Below the pieces are notes generated by a model, which was given only the letters and a program-made list of their open reading frames with translations, did not search any database and was not told the origin of the DNA. This document shows positions 8,072 through 15,622 of a DNA stretch of 64,000 nucleotides, one piece after another. The translations under genes were made by a program, and so were the position numbers. How positions within the stretch are numbered: position 1 is the first letter of the stretch; every line of letters begins with the position of its first letter. This stretch comes from Streptomyces sp. NBC_00390 (GTDB taxonomy: Bacteria > Actinomycetota > Actinomycetes > Streptomycetales > Streptomycetaceae). The stretch lies in contig NZ_CP107945.1 in the NCBI RefSeq assembly GCF_036057275.1, positions 3,596,001-3,660,000 on the forward strand, in the 5' to 3' direction.

Positions 8072-9007
8072 TCAGAACACCGACAGGCCGGTCAGCGTCG
8101 TGAAGCGGTCCAGCGCCGCCACCCCCGCCACCGAGTTGCCCCGTGCGTCGAGGCCGGGGCTCCACACACACAGGGTGCAGCGCCCCGGCACCACCGCCAC
8201 GATGCCGCCGCCCACGCCGCTCTTGCCCGGCAGCCCGACCCGGTAGGCGAAGTCGCCGGCCGCGTCGTACGTACCGCAGGTGAGCATCACGGCGTTGATC
8301 TGCTTGGCCTCGCTGCGGGTCAGCAGCCGGGAGCCGTCGGCGCGCAGCCCGTGCCGGGCCAGGAACCGGGCCGCGAGCGTCAGATCCGCACAGCTCATCT
8401 CGATCGAGCACTGCCAGAAGTAGTGGTCGAGGAGGGTGGGCACCGGGTTGGCGATGTTGCCGTACGAGGCCATGAAGTGGGCCAGAGCGGCGTTGCGGTC
8501 GCCGTAGGCGGACTCGGACTCGGCGACCTTCGGGTCGAACGCCAGGTCGGGGTTGCCGCTCTCCTGCCGCAGGAAGTCGAGGAGCTCGCTGCTCGCGTCG
8601 CCGGTCAGGCTCTGCAGGGCGTCCGTGACGACGAGTGCGCCCGCGTTGATGAACGGATTGCGCGGGATGCCGTTCTCGTACTCCAGCTGCACCAGGGAGT
8701 TGAACGGGTTGCCCGACGGTTCGCGGCCGACGCGCTCCCAGAGACTGTCGCCGCCGCTGGCGAGAGCCAGGGCGAGGGTGAACACCTTGGTGATCGACTG
8801 GGTGGAGAAGGGGTGCCGCCAGTCCCCGACCCCGTACACCGTTCCGTTCAGATCCGCGACGGCCATGCCGAAGCGGCGGGGATCGACGGCGGCGAGGGCG
8901 GGGATGTACTCCGCGGGCGTCCCGCTGCCGGCCAGCGGTGCCACGTCGGCGGCGATCTGCTCCAGGAGCGCCTGGTAGTCCACGGCGAGTGCCGCCGAGC
9001 TCTCCAC
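8072..9007 (-). CDS. glsA: Glutaminase
   Basis: 311 residues, the usual length for single-domain bacterial glutaminases, which hydrolyse glutamine to glutamate and ammonia with a beta-lactamase-like fold. The catalytic Ser71-X-X-Lys74 lies in FSTQSITKVF. Other family signatures are GREPSGNPFNS, NGIPRNPFINAGA and KSGVGGGIVAVVPG near the C-terminus. It is cytosolic with no signal peptide. menG lies 10 bases downstream in the same direction, so the two are probably co-transcribed, although no metabolic link is obvious. Confidence 0.95.
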   Translation of the reverse strand: MESSAALAVDYQALLEQIAADVAPLAGSGTPAEYIPALAAVDPRRFGMAVADLNGTVYGVGDWRHPFSTQSITKVFTLALALASGGDSLWERVGREPSGNPFNSLVQLEYENGIPRNPFINAGALVVTDALQSLTGDASSELLDFLRQESGNPDLAFDPKVAESESAYGDRNAALAHFMASYGNIANPVPTLLDHYFWQCSIEMSCADLTLAARFLARHGLRADGSRLLTRSEAKQINAVMLTCGTYDAAGDFAYRVGLPGKSGVGGGIVAVVPGRCTLCVWSPGLDARGNSVAGVAALDRFTTLTGLSVF

Positions 9008-9017
9008 CGCGGTCTGC

Positions 9018-9713
9018 CTAGAGGGGCTTGGTGCCGCGGTGCAGCGCGACCACGCCGCCGGTCAGATTGCGCCAGGCGACCTGGGTCCAGCCCGCCTTCT
9101 GCAGCAGCCCGGCGAGTTCCGCCTGCTCGGGCCACGACTGGATGGACTCGGCGAGATAGACGTACGCGTCCGGGTTGGACGACACGGCCCGGGCCACCGG
9201 CGGCAGGGCCCGCATCAGGTACTCCTCGTACACGACCCGGAACGGATTCCACGTCGGGTGCGAGAACTCGCAGATGACGACGCGCCCGCCCGGCCTGGTC
9301 ACCCGGAACAGCTCGCGCAGCGCCGCGTCCGTGTCCTGCACGTTGCGCAGCCCGAAGGAGATGGTCACGGCGTCGAAGACGCCGTCGCGGAACGGCAGCC
9401 TCGTCGCATCGCCCGCGGTGAGCGGCAGCCACGGGTTGCGCTTCTTGCCCTCACGCAGCATGCCGAGCGAAAAGTCGCACGGCACGACATATGCACCGGT
9501 CCTGGTGAACGGCAGTGACGAGGTACCGGTGCCGGCGGCCAGATCGAGGATCTTCTGCGCCGGGCGGGCGTCCACCGCCTTGGCGACCTCCTTGCGCCAC
9601 CGCCGGTCCTGGCCGAGCGAGAGCACGTCGTTGGTGAGGTCGTAGTTCGCCGCCACGTCGTCGAACATCGAGGCGACTTCGTGCGGCTGCTTGTCCAGGG
9701 TTGCTCGGGTCAC
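9018..9713 (-). CDS. menG: Demethylmenaquinone methyltransferase
   Basis: 231 residues. It has the UbiE/MenG signature: KQPHEVASMFDDVAANYD at the N-terminus, the SAM-binding motif ILDLAAGTGTSSLPF, VTISFGLRNV, and GGRVVICEFSHP. It C-methylates demethylmenaquinone using SAM, the last step of menaquinone synthesis whichever route makes the ring. GTG 9713 is preferred over ATG 9722 because it gives the usual N-terminus, with G-rich sequence just upstream. It links functionally to mqnA, mqnC, mqnE, mqnP and mqnL elsewhere in the window. Confidence 0.95.
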   Translation of the reverse strand: MTRATLDKQPHEVASMFDDVAANYDLTNDVLSLGQDRRWRKEVAKAVDARPAQKILDLAAGTGTSSLPFTRTGAYVVPCDFSLGMLREGKKRNPWLPLTAGDATRLPFRDGVFDAVTISFGLRNVQDTDAALRELFRVTRPGGRVVICEFSHPTWNPFRVVYEEYLMRALPPVARAVSSNPDAYVYLAESIQSWPEQAELAGLLQKAGWTQVAWRNLTGGVVALHRGTKPL

Positions 9714-9863
9714 GCCCCCCATTGTGCAGCCCGGCCGGTCTCGGCAGCCGACCAGGGCCGGTCGGCGCGCGGAGCCCGGCCCCGCCGCCGGATCCGGATG
9801 CAACCTTTTCCGCGCGCGGGCGCTCATGACTGCCGCGATCAGCACGATCGGAGGGGAGGGCCG

Positions 9864-10214
9864 ATGCCACCCCGCAGCGAGCACGGCTTCGAGGCATTCG
9901 CCCGGTCGAGCCGGCGCAAGCCGTACCGGACGGCGTACCTGTTGTGCGGCAACGCCGATACGGCGAGCGATCTCACTCGGACCACCCTTGCCAACCTGTT
10001 CCAGCACTGGCGCCGGGTCGCCGCCGACCGTCCCGACGCGTACGCGAGGACCGTGCTGACCCGGACCTTTCTGGCCGAGCGACGCCGCAGACTGCGCGAT
10101 CTGCCGGCCCACCGCAGTGCCGATGTGCCGGCCCTGTCAAGGGCGGCCGGCGGCCGTACGGCACAGGGGGCGCGCGGACGCGGCCACGGCGAGGCACTGC
10201 GGAGTCCTCGCGGG
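9864..10214 (+). pseudogene. Truncated SigE-type ECF sigma factor remnant
   Basis: A well-formed ribosome binding site (GAGGGGAGGG) precedes ATG 9864. The first roughly 90 residues read as sigma region 2 of a SigE-like ECF factor: FEAFARSSRRKPYRTAYLLCG, then TRTTLANLFQHWRRV and PDAYARTVLTRTFLAERRRR. After about codon 95 the similarity stops and region 4, the -35-binding helix-turn-helix, is missing. The frame stays open but runs into the opposite-strand lipoprotein gene with non-coding character. It probably cannot act as a sigma factor. A frameshifted region 4 was not found in the other frames. Confidence 0.65.
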
Positions 10215-10217
10215 TGG

Positions 10218-10709
10218 TCATCCGCCGGCCACCGGGCCGCCCTCGGTGACACGGGGGCCGACGCAGGTGTCGTGCGCGGCGATCAGCTTCGGGTCGTGGT
10301 TCTTCACGGCCTTGGTGAGCTCGGGGGTCATCTCGAGCTCACCGGTGGTCGGGTCGGGGTCCGGGTAGCCGGGGAAGCCGTTCTTGCGGATGCACTCGCT
10401 GGTCTTCCGGGCCGACGCCAGCGTCTCCTCGTCGACCTGCCGGTCCTCCCCGGACAGCAGGTGCTTGCAGGCGTCCTGGGCCTTCAGCAGGTCGGGCTCC
10501 TTCATCTTGTCCTTGTCAACCCGCAAATGGCCCGCCTCGGACCTCGTCAGAGCGATGCCGTTCTCTTCCAGGCACCGGTAGCGGGCCGCGTCCTCCCTGC
10601 TCTGCGGCGGCGACTTCTCCGCGTCGGGTTCGCCCGGACCCCCGCACCCGGTGAGAGCGGTCAGCAGCAGGACAGCCGCGGCGCAGTGCCGCGGTGAGGC
10701 GAGGGGCAT
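10218..10709 (-). CDS. Small secreted lipoprotein with conserved cysteines
   Basis: 163 residues. The lipoprotein signal ends in TALTGC (lipid-modified Cys at about 22). The mature part is charged and helical, with Cys in RYRCLEENGI, QDACKHLL, SECIRKNGFPGYPDPDP and DTCVGP. The CIRKNGFPGYPDPDP signature is typical of a family of small Streptomyces lipoproteins of unknown role. ATG 10709 has GGGAG seven bases upstream. It diverges from the I36-type inhibitor gene. The lipoprotein at 11299-12252 has the same spacing of C-X3-G-F type motifs and looks like a distant relative. Confidence 0.8.
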   Translation of the reverse strand: MPLASPRHCAAAVLLLTALTGCGGPGEPDAEKSPPQSREDAARYRCLEENGIALTRSEAGHLRVDKDKMKEPDLLKAQDACKHLLSGEDRQVDEETLASARKTSECIRKNGFPGYPDPDPTTGELEMTPELTKAVKNHDPKLIAAHDTCVGPRVTEGGPVAGG

Positions 10710-10767
10710 CAAGGTACTCCCGAGAGCAACTGAGGGAACTCCAGGCGAAGTTAAGACCTCGAACACA

Positions 10768-10803
10768 GGTGCGTCTACTGCCCCCGAGGACAGTAGACGC
10801 ACC
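10768..10803. repeat. 13-bp perfect inverted repeat between divergent genes
   Basis: GGTGCGTCTACTG (10768-10780) and its exact complement (10791-10803) are separated by 10 bases. The element lies between the divergent lipoprotein and I36-type inhibitor genes, about 70 bases upstream of the latter. No T run follows, so it could be an operator or a 5' leader hairpin rather than a terminator. Confidence 0.7.
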
Positions 10804-10871
10804 GCCGGACGGCTTGTTTCACTGCTCTGCCGTTGACCGTCGAGCAACAAACCGACGCAAGGATGTGGAGC

Positions 10872-11291
10872 ATGAGCAAGCCGTCGCTCGGACGCCGTCT
10901 GACCACCCTCGCCGCAGCGTTCTCGGCGGCCGGCGGACTGGCCTTCGCCACGGGAGGCACGGCGCTGGCCGCCAACCAGGACGGAAGACTGGAGGCGAAC
11001 GAGTTCGGTCTGTACTACTCGGCCGGCCGCACGGGCTGCGTCCATGACTCGTTCACCGATGACAGGACGCTCGACAACAACGAGTTCAAGGGAAGCTGCA
11101 CCGGTACGGGCGACGAGGTCGAGGACAACACCGAGTCGTACTGGAACCGCTCCCTGCTCCAGTGGTGTGTGTACACGAACACCGACTGGGGCGGCTCGTA
11201 CGGCGCGCTCCCCGCAGGTCACATCGGCAATGCCTCCAGCACGTTCAAGAACAAGATCTCGTCCCATCACTGGGGCCGGTGCGGCAGCTGA
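10872..11291 (+). CDS. Secreted peptidase inhibitor I36-like protein
   Basis: 139 residues. A signal peptide spans about 1-34 (cleavage near ALA-AN). The mature domain has Cys pairs in RTGCVHDS, KGSCTGTG, LQWCVYTN and HWGRCGS, with NLxS-like repeats that suit the beta-gamma-crystallin fold of peptidase inhibitor family I36 (the SMI group of Streptomyces metalloprotease inhibitors). Members either block secreted proteases or act as crystallin-like secreted proteins. ATG 10872 is chosen because AAGGA lies eight bases upstream and it starts the signal peptide. A lipoprotein gene begins seven bases after the stop. Confidence 0.7.
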   Translation: MSKPSLGRRLTTLAAAFSAAGGLAFATGGTALAANQDGRLEANEFGLYYSAGRTGCVHDSFTDDRTLDNNEFKGSCTGTGDEVEDNTESYWNRSLLQWCVYTNTDWGGSYGALPAGHIGNASSTFKNKISSHHWGRCGS

Positions 11292-11298
11292 TCCGCCG

Positions 11299-12252
11299 AT
11301 GCCCGTGTCCGCCCTCCGCCGTCTCGCCCCCGCCGTGCTCATGCTGCTCACCGTGCCACTCGGCGGCTGCGGCGGCGGGGGCGGCGCCACGCACCGCGAG
11401 CCGGTCGTGACCTCGACGCCCACCGTGCTGCGCACCCAGGACCTCCGTTTCCCGCTGAGCGCCTACGACCGCAGCGAGGCCGACCAGGAGCAGCTCGGCC
11501 TGGCCCAGCAGATGCTGATCAGCCGCTGCATGGCGCGCTACGGCTTCACCTTCCGCGCACCGTCCGGCCTCGGCGGCGCACCGCACGGTCAGGCAGGAGC
11601 CCGCCGCTACGGGATCTCGGACGCACAGACCGCCGCACGCTACGGCTATGCGCCGCCGCCCCGCCCCGGGGCCACCAGGCGGCCGCCGTCGCAGCCGGAG
11701 CTGAGCGAGAGCGGCATGCTGGCCCTGCACGGGGCGGCGGACCTGCGGCCCGAGGACGTTCCCAAGAGCCAGCAGGAGGCCGACCGCCGCCCCGGCGACG
11801 TCAAGGTCAACGGCAGGGCGATCCCGATCGGCGGCTGTCTGCGCGAGTCGTATCTCAAGCTGTACGCGCCGACGCCGGACAGCGTCGATCTGCTCTTCGT
11901 CTTCGAGCTCACCGCCGAGGCCGAGACGCGCTCCCGTGAGGATTCGCGGGTGCGGGCCGCATTCGGCACATGGGCGGCGTGCATGAAGGAGAGCGGATTC
12001 TCGGTGAGCAATCCGGCCGAGGTACCGGAACAACTTGGGCTCGACGAGGCGGAATTGTCGAGTCCACGGGCTGTCACCGCGGCAAAGGCCGATGTCGCCT
12101 GCAAGCAGCGAGTGAATCTTGTCGGCGTCACATACGCGGTGGAATCCGCGTACCAGCGTCAGCTCGTCGACGAGCACGCGGAGACACTCGAACTCGTCCG
12201 TAAACAGGGCGAGGAACGGCTCCGACTCGCCGCGTCGCTCGTCGGCGAATAG
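11299..12252 (+). CDS. Secreted lipoprotein, cysteine-containing, unknown function
   Basis: 317 residues. The signal peptide ends in PLGGC (Cys24). The mature part has a Gly-rich spacer and then charged helical sequence with ISRCMARYGF, GGCLRES, AACMKESGF and DVACKQRV. The two C-M-X3-G-F motifs match in style the CLEENGI and CIRKNGF motifs of the lipoprotein at 10218-10709. ATG 11299 follows the inhibitor stop by seven bases with no good ribosome binding site, suggesting translational coupling. It is probably anchored on the outer face of the membrane. Confidence 0.72.
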   Translation: MPVSALRRLAPAVLMLLTVPLGGCGGGGGATHREPVVTSTPTVLRTQDLRFPLSAYDRSEADQEQLGLAQQMLISRCMARYGFTFRAPSGLGGAPHGQAGARRYGISDAQTAARYGYAPPPRPGATRRPPSQPELSESGMLALHGAADLRPEDVPKSQQEADRRPGDVKVNGRAIPIGGCLRESYLKLYAPTPDSVDLLFVFELTAEAETRSREDSRVRAAFGTWAACMKESGFSVSNPAEVPEQLGLDEAELSSPRAVTAAKADVACKQRVNLVGVTYAVESAYQRQLVDEHAETLELVRKQGEERLRLAASLVGE

Positions 12253-12417
12253 GCCGCACAGGCGAACAGGCCGCGCACACGAAAACGGAAAGCAGGCGGA
12301 CAGCCCAACAGCCGGAATTCGCCGTCCCGTTGTTTGCCCGAAAACCGTCCAGCCCGTACGTCATGGTGATCGTATGATTACGCGGCGCGACTGATCCAAT
12401 CCAGGGCTGGGGGGCGG

Positions 12418-12762
12418 ATGCCGGATACGCACACATGGACCGCGTACATAGCGGGACGGGACGACGCGCACGCTTTACGGAGCGCGGCGGAGCGGATCGC
12501 CGACTTCACCGGCCAGGAAGTCATGCTGTTCGCCCGGCTGCACACCGCTCCGTCGAACGAGGAACTCGCGGCATCACTGCACATCTCCGTGCGCACCGTG
12601 AAGTTCCATGTCGCCAACATGCGCAGGAAGCTGGGAGACGTGTCCCGGCTCCAGTTGTGCCTGCTGGCGGCGCTGCGGGACCTGGACGCCGCTACGCGCG
12701 GAATCCGGGCCCCTTGCGCAGGCGGTACACGGCCAGGCCGCCGAACACGACGACGATCGTGA
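12418..12762 (+). CDS. Small LuxR-type HTH regulator with a TTA codon
   Basis: 114 residues. A helix-turn-helix of the LuxR/GerE type covers about residues 45-85 (NEELAASLHISVRTVKFHVANMRRKLG); there is no receiver or sensor domain. Codon 20 (12475-12477) is TTA, which in Streptomyces needs the bldA tRNA, so production is probably tied to development. The G-rich GGGGGGCGG ahead of the ATG may act as ribosome binding site. The basic C-terminal tail overlaps the 3' end of the convergent membrane-protein gene by 71 bases. Targets are unknown. Confidence 0.75.
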   Translation: MPDTHTWTAYIAGRDDAHALRSAAERIADFTGQEVMLFARLHTAPSNEELAASLHISVRTVKFHVANMRRKLGDVSRLQLCLLAALRDLDAATRGIRAPCAGGTRPGRRTRRRS

Positions 12763-13336
12763 CGACGATGCCGAGTGCGGTCCGCCCGGACATCGTGTTC
12801 TTGTCCTCGGCCTCGTCGTCGGTCCAGCCGTTCTCCTCGTCGTACTGCTCCTCGGCCGTCCCCGAGACGACCGCGTCCACGAAGCGCGGCAGCGAGACGT
12901 CGAGCGGCTCGTCGTACTCGCCCAGCAGTTCGGCGGTGGCAGCGTCGCGGTCGACGCCGTACTCCTGGGAGACCGGCTGGTCACCGTCCTCGCTCGCCGC
13001 GACATAGACGCCGTCGCGACGCAGCCGGTCGTGGACGAAGGACAGCAGGATCTCGGGATCGCCTTCGTACGGGTCCCGCGAGTCGAAGTTGCTGCGGGCG
13101 ACGACGACGAAGACAGGTACCTTGGAACCGCGGATCTGCCTGCGCATGCGCTGCTGCACCGACGCGGCGAGCTGCCCCGCACTCTCCGCGTCGACGTAGA
13201 CGGGGTCCTCGGCGAGCCGCTCGGCGATCATCCGGGCCCGGTCGGGCCGATCGGCGGCACCTGCGGGCGCCGCGCCCGCCAAGGCGGCGATCAGCAGCAG
13301 CGGTACCAGCACAGAGACACGGCGTACGGCGGTCAT
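12692..13336 (-). CDS. Secreted, C-terminally membrane-anchored protein of a three-gene operon (I)
   Basis: 214 residues. A signal peptide (1-28) precedes an extracytoplasmic alpha/beta domain (about 30-165) with EDPVYVDAESAGQLA, VPVFVVVARS and RRDGVYVAASEDGD, then an acidic spacer and one membrane helix (about 184-204) with a short basic tail inside. The start overlaps the stop of the preceding gene as ATGA. The domain layout recalls TPM/TLP18.3 proteins, but no catalytic residue can be named. It is the last gene of a triad that shares this domain plan. Confidence 0.7.
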   Translation of the reverse strand: MTAVRRVSVLVPLLLIAALAGAAPAGAADRPDRARMIAERLAEDPVYVDAESAGQLAASVQQRMRRQIRGSKVPVFVVVARSNFDSRDPYEGDPEILLSFVHDRLRRDGVYVAASEDGDQPVSQEYGVDRDAATAELLGEYDEPLDVSLPRFVDAVVSGTAEEQYDEENGWTDDEAEDKNTMSGRTALGIVVTIVVVFGGLAVYRLRKGPGFRA

Positions 13337-14058
13337 CGGACTCCCTCCAGCCGGGCGTCGAGTTCGGCCATGGCCCGCCGGGCCTTACGGGTGGGCTGGG
13401 GACGGCGGCGTACGAGCCGGACCACCAGCAGCACCAGGGGCCTCAGCACATACGCTCCGACAAGCGCGCCCGGAATCAGCACGGCCGAGATCCTGGCCCA
13501 GTCGCCGAGGGACAGCCGGTCGTCGGGGTGCTCGCTCGCGCTCTCGTCGGTGCCGTCGTCGGAGGCCGGCTCGTTCCAGGTGGTCGGGCCGCTCAGCTTG
13601 CCCGGCGGGGCATCGGCGAGCCGGTCGGCGGCCCGCGCGTAGTCGAGCGTGAGATCGCGGATCGCGGCGCTGGTGGCCTCGCACTGCTGCGGGATCTCCA
13701 AAGGGTCCTTCTTGGGCAGCGTCTGGGTGTTGACGCCGAAGCAGCCGCGGTCGGTGACCAGGATGTACGCGCCGTCCCGGCCCGTCCGCTCGGCGAGCAG
13801 GCGGTTGCGGGGTGCGTTGATGTAGCCCTGGGGCACGCCGGGCAGCACCGCGAGGAACACGGGGGCATCGAGTTTCCTCAGCCCGTCCTCGACCTTCGTC
13901 CGGTCCTCGGGCGTGAGGAGGTAGCCGAGGTCGGGATCGACGTACACGGGCCGTTCGCGCAGCGCGGCGGCAGCCCGCTCGACCGGGTCGTAGGGGGCGG
14001 ATGCGCCGACGCCGAGCAGTGCGGCGGCGGCCAGCACAAGCCCTGCCGTCCTTCTCAT
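13333..14058 (-). CDS. Secreted, C-terminally membrane-anchored protein of a three-gene operon (II)
   Basis: 241 residues. A signal peptide (about 1-20) is followed by an extracytoplasmic domain with ERPVYVDPDLGYLLTPE, APVFLAVLPG and GRDGAYILVTDRGCFGVN, the same three blocks as its two neighbours. Cys106 and Cys126 could form a disulphide. A membrane helix (about 190-215) and a basic tail end the protein. Both ends couple translationally: its start overlaps the upstream stop and its stop overlaps the downstream start, each as ATGA. The function is unknown. Confidence 0.7.
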   Translation of the reverse strand: MRRTAGLVLAAAALLGVGASAPYDPVERAAAALRERPVYVDPDLGYLLTPEDRTKVEDGLRKLDAPVFLAVLPGVPQGYINAPRNRLLAERTGRDGAYILVTDRGCFGVNTQTLPKKDPLEIPQQCEATSAAIRDLTLDYARAADRLADAPPGKLSGPTTWNEPASDDGTDESASEHPDDRLSLGDWARISAVLIPGALVGAYVLRPLVLLVVRLVRRRPQPTRKARRAMAELDARLEGVR

Positions 14059-15509
14059 GAGCGGGCCTCCCCTTGGTGGTCGGTGCCTGGTGCGGCGGTT
14101 GGGGCGGGGCCCTGATCCCGGGCGTCGTCCGGCTCCTCGTCCGGCTCGTCGTCGTCGAACTCCTCGGCCCACCTCCCCAGGAACTCGATCAGGTCCTCCG
14201 GAGACCAGTCGGGCGATGTGGCTCCGTACCTGGTCACCGACCACATCGCGTTCGTGTACTCGGACTCGTAGTACGGCACCATCCCCTCCTCCGTCGCCAC
14301 CAGCAGCGGATCGGGTCCGTGCTCGGCGCACGCGGGGCAGACGGCGATCTCCGTGACCTCGCCGTCGTCGCGGGTCCACGGGGTGCGGGCGGTCCCGCGC
14401 TCGTGCAACGGGTTGTGACAGCAGGGCGGTTCGACGGTCAGCGGCACCCCGTCGCGCTGGGCGGCGAGCGCCAGCATGCCGGTCCTGCTCACCTCGATCG
14501 CGGCGAGAAGGTCGGGCAGATCGATGCCCTGCACCAGCGCCAGCCGCTCCTCCCAGAAGGCCAGACCCTTCTCGGCGACGATCTCCGGGTCGGGTTCGAG
14601 CGTCAGCGGCAGCGAGGAGATCACCAGGTCGTCGGCGAGGTCCCAGGCCTCGTCGGCGAGCGAGCCCGCCGTCTTCAGCCCGGCAGACTCCGCCGCCACC
14701 ACCGCGTCCTTCAGGGCGTCCGTGCGACGCTTGGCCAGGTCGTGGAGCGTGTCGTACGAGTGGTCCGGAAGAGCCGGGGCGGAACTCCAGTCGACATCGG
14801 GCAGCGGCTGCGGCGTGCGCCTGCGCCTCGGCCACAGCGGCACGTCCGTGAAGCGGTGCAGCAGCATGAGCGCGGCCACTGCGGCCGCACCGGCCGACCC
14901 GACCCACAAAGCCGCCTTCTCCGCCCGGTACTCGGGGCCCCGGTGGGCCCGCTCCTCCGCGATCCGGTTCCTGTTGCGCGGCACTTGGCCGGTGCGCAGC
15001 CCGTCGAGCGCGACGACGGCGATGTCGGCGAGCGAGGCGCTCTCGTCGTCACTCCAGTCCTGGACCTTGCTCTCGATGTCCGAGTCACGGCCACCGGACG
15101 CCGGGGCGCCGTACTCGCGCAGGCGCGCATCGCCGTCCTGGGCGACATGGAGATAGACGCCGTCCTTGCCGAGCCGGTCGTGCAGCAGCGCGAGATACGC
15201 GACGCCGAACTCTCCGCTGCCGTCGCCGTCCCACACCGGGCTGACGGATACGTAGACGGGCGTACCGTCGGCCTCCACCTTTCCGGCCGCCGCCCGGATG
15301 CGCTCGATGTCCTTCGGACCCAGCGCGCTCGGGTCGATGTGCGGGCTGATGTAGACGGAGTCCTTGCGCAGCGCCTCGGCGGCGATGTCGGCACGTGTGG
15401 GCGGACGTTCGGCGGCGTGCGCGGCACCGGCCGTCCCGGTGAGGCCGGAGGCCGCGGCCGCCGTCAGCAGACCGAGAGCAGCACCCGCCACTCGTATCAC
15501 GTACGCCAC
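14055..15509 (-). CDS. Secreted/membrane protein of a three-gene operon (III), with cytoplasmic Cys-cluster domain
   Basis: 484 residues and first gene of the triad. GTG 15509 is chosen because GGGAGG lies seven bases upstream; ATG 15527 lies before that site. A signal peptide (about 1-33) is followed by an extracytoplasmic domain carrying DSVYISPHIDPSALGP, TPVYVSVSPV and KDGVYLHVAQDGD, a membrane helix (about 199-219) and a large cytoplasmic part that the other two lack. That part has Cys363-Cys364 and Cys391-X2-Cys394, a probable zinc site, and ends in an acidic tail. The combination suggests a sensor passing an outside state inward, but this is inference. Confidence 0.7.
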   Translation of the reverse strand: MAYVIRVAGAALGLLTAAAASGLTGTAGAAHAAERPPTRADIAAEALRKDSVYISPHIDPSALGPKDIERIRAAAGKVEADGTPVYVSVSPVWDGDGSGEFGVAYLALLHDRLGKDGVYLHVAQDGDARLREYGAPASGGRDSDIESKVQDWSDDESASLADIAVVALDGLRTGQVPRNRNRIAEERAHRGPEYRAEKAALWVGSAGAAAVAALMLLHRFTDVPLWPRRRRTPQPLPDVDWSSAPALPDHSYDTLHDLAKRRTDALKDAVVAAESAGLKTAGSLADEAWDLADDLVISSLPLTLEPDPEIVAEKGLAFWEERLALVQGIDLPDLLAAIEVSRTGMLALAAQRDGVPLTVEPPCCHNPLHERGTARTPWTRDDGEVTEIAVCPACAEHGPDPLLVATEEGMVPYYESEYTNAMWSVTRYGATSPDWSPEDLIEFLGRWAEEFDDDEPDEEPDDARDQGPAPTAAPGTDHQGEARS

Positions 15510-15622
15510 ATCAGACCCTCCCGTCATGTGGTCGTCAACCCTAGTGGTGCACCTGTCGGCGACAGTCGTCGGCACTCTTCCCCGCCAGGCGGACCGTCAA
15601 CAGGCAAGTGGAGCGGCCCCGT

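Noticed and set aside
13333..14907. Minus-strand frame extending well upstream of gene II of the triad
   Set aside because: The upstream part is an overlapping shadow of gene III; ATGA coupling at 14058 gives a signal peptide start.
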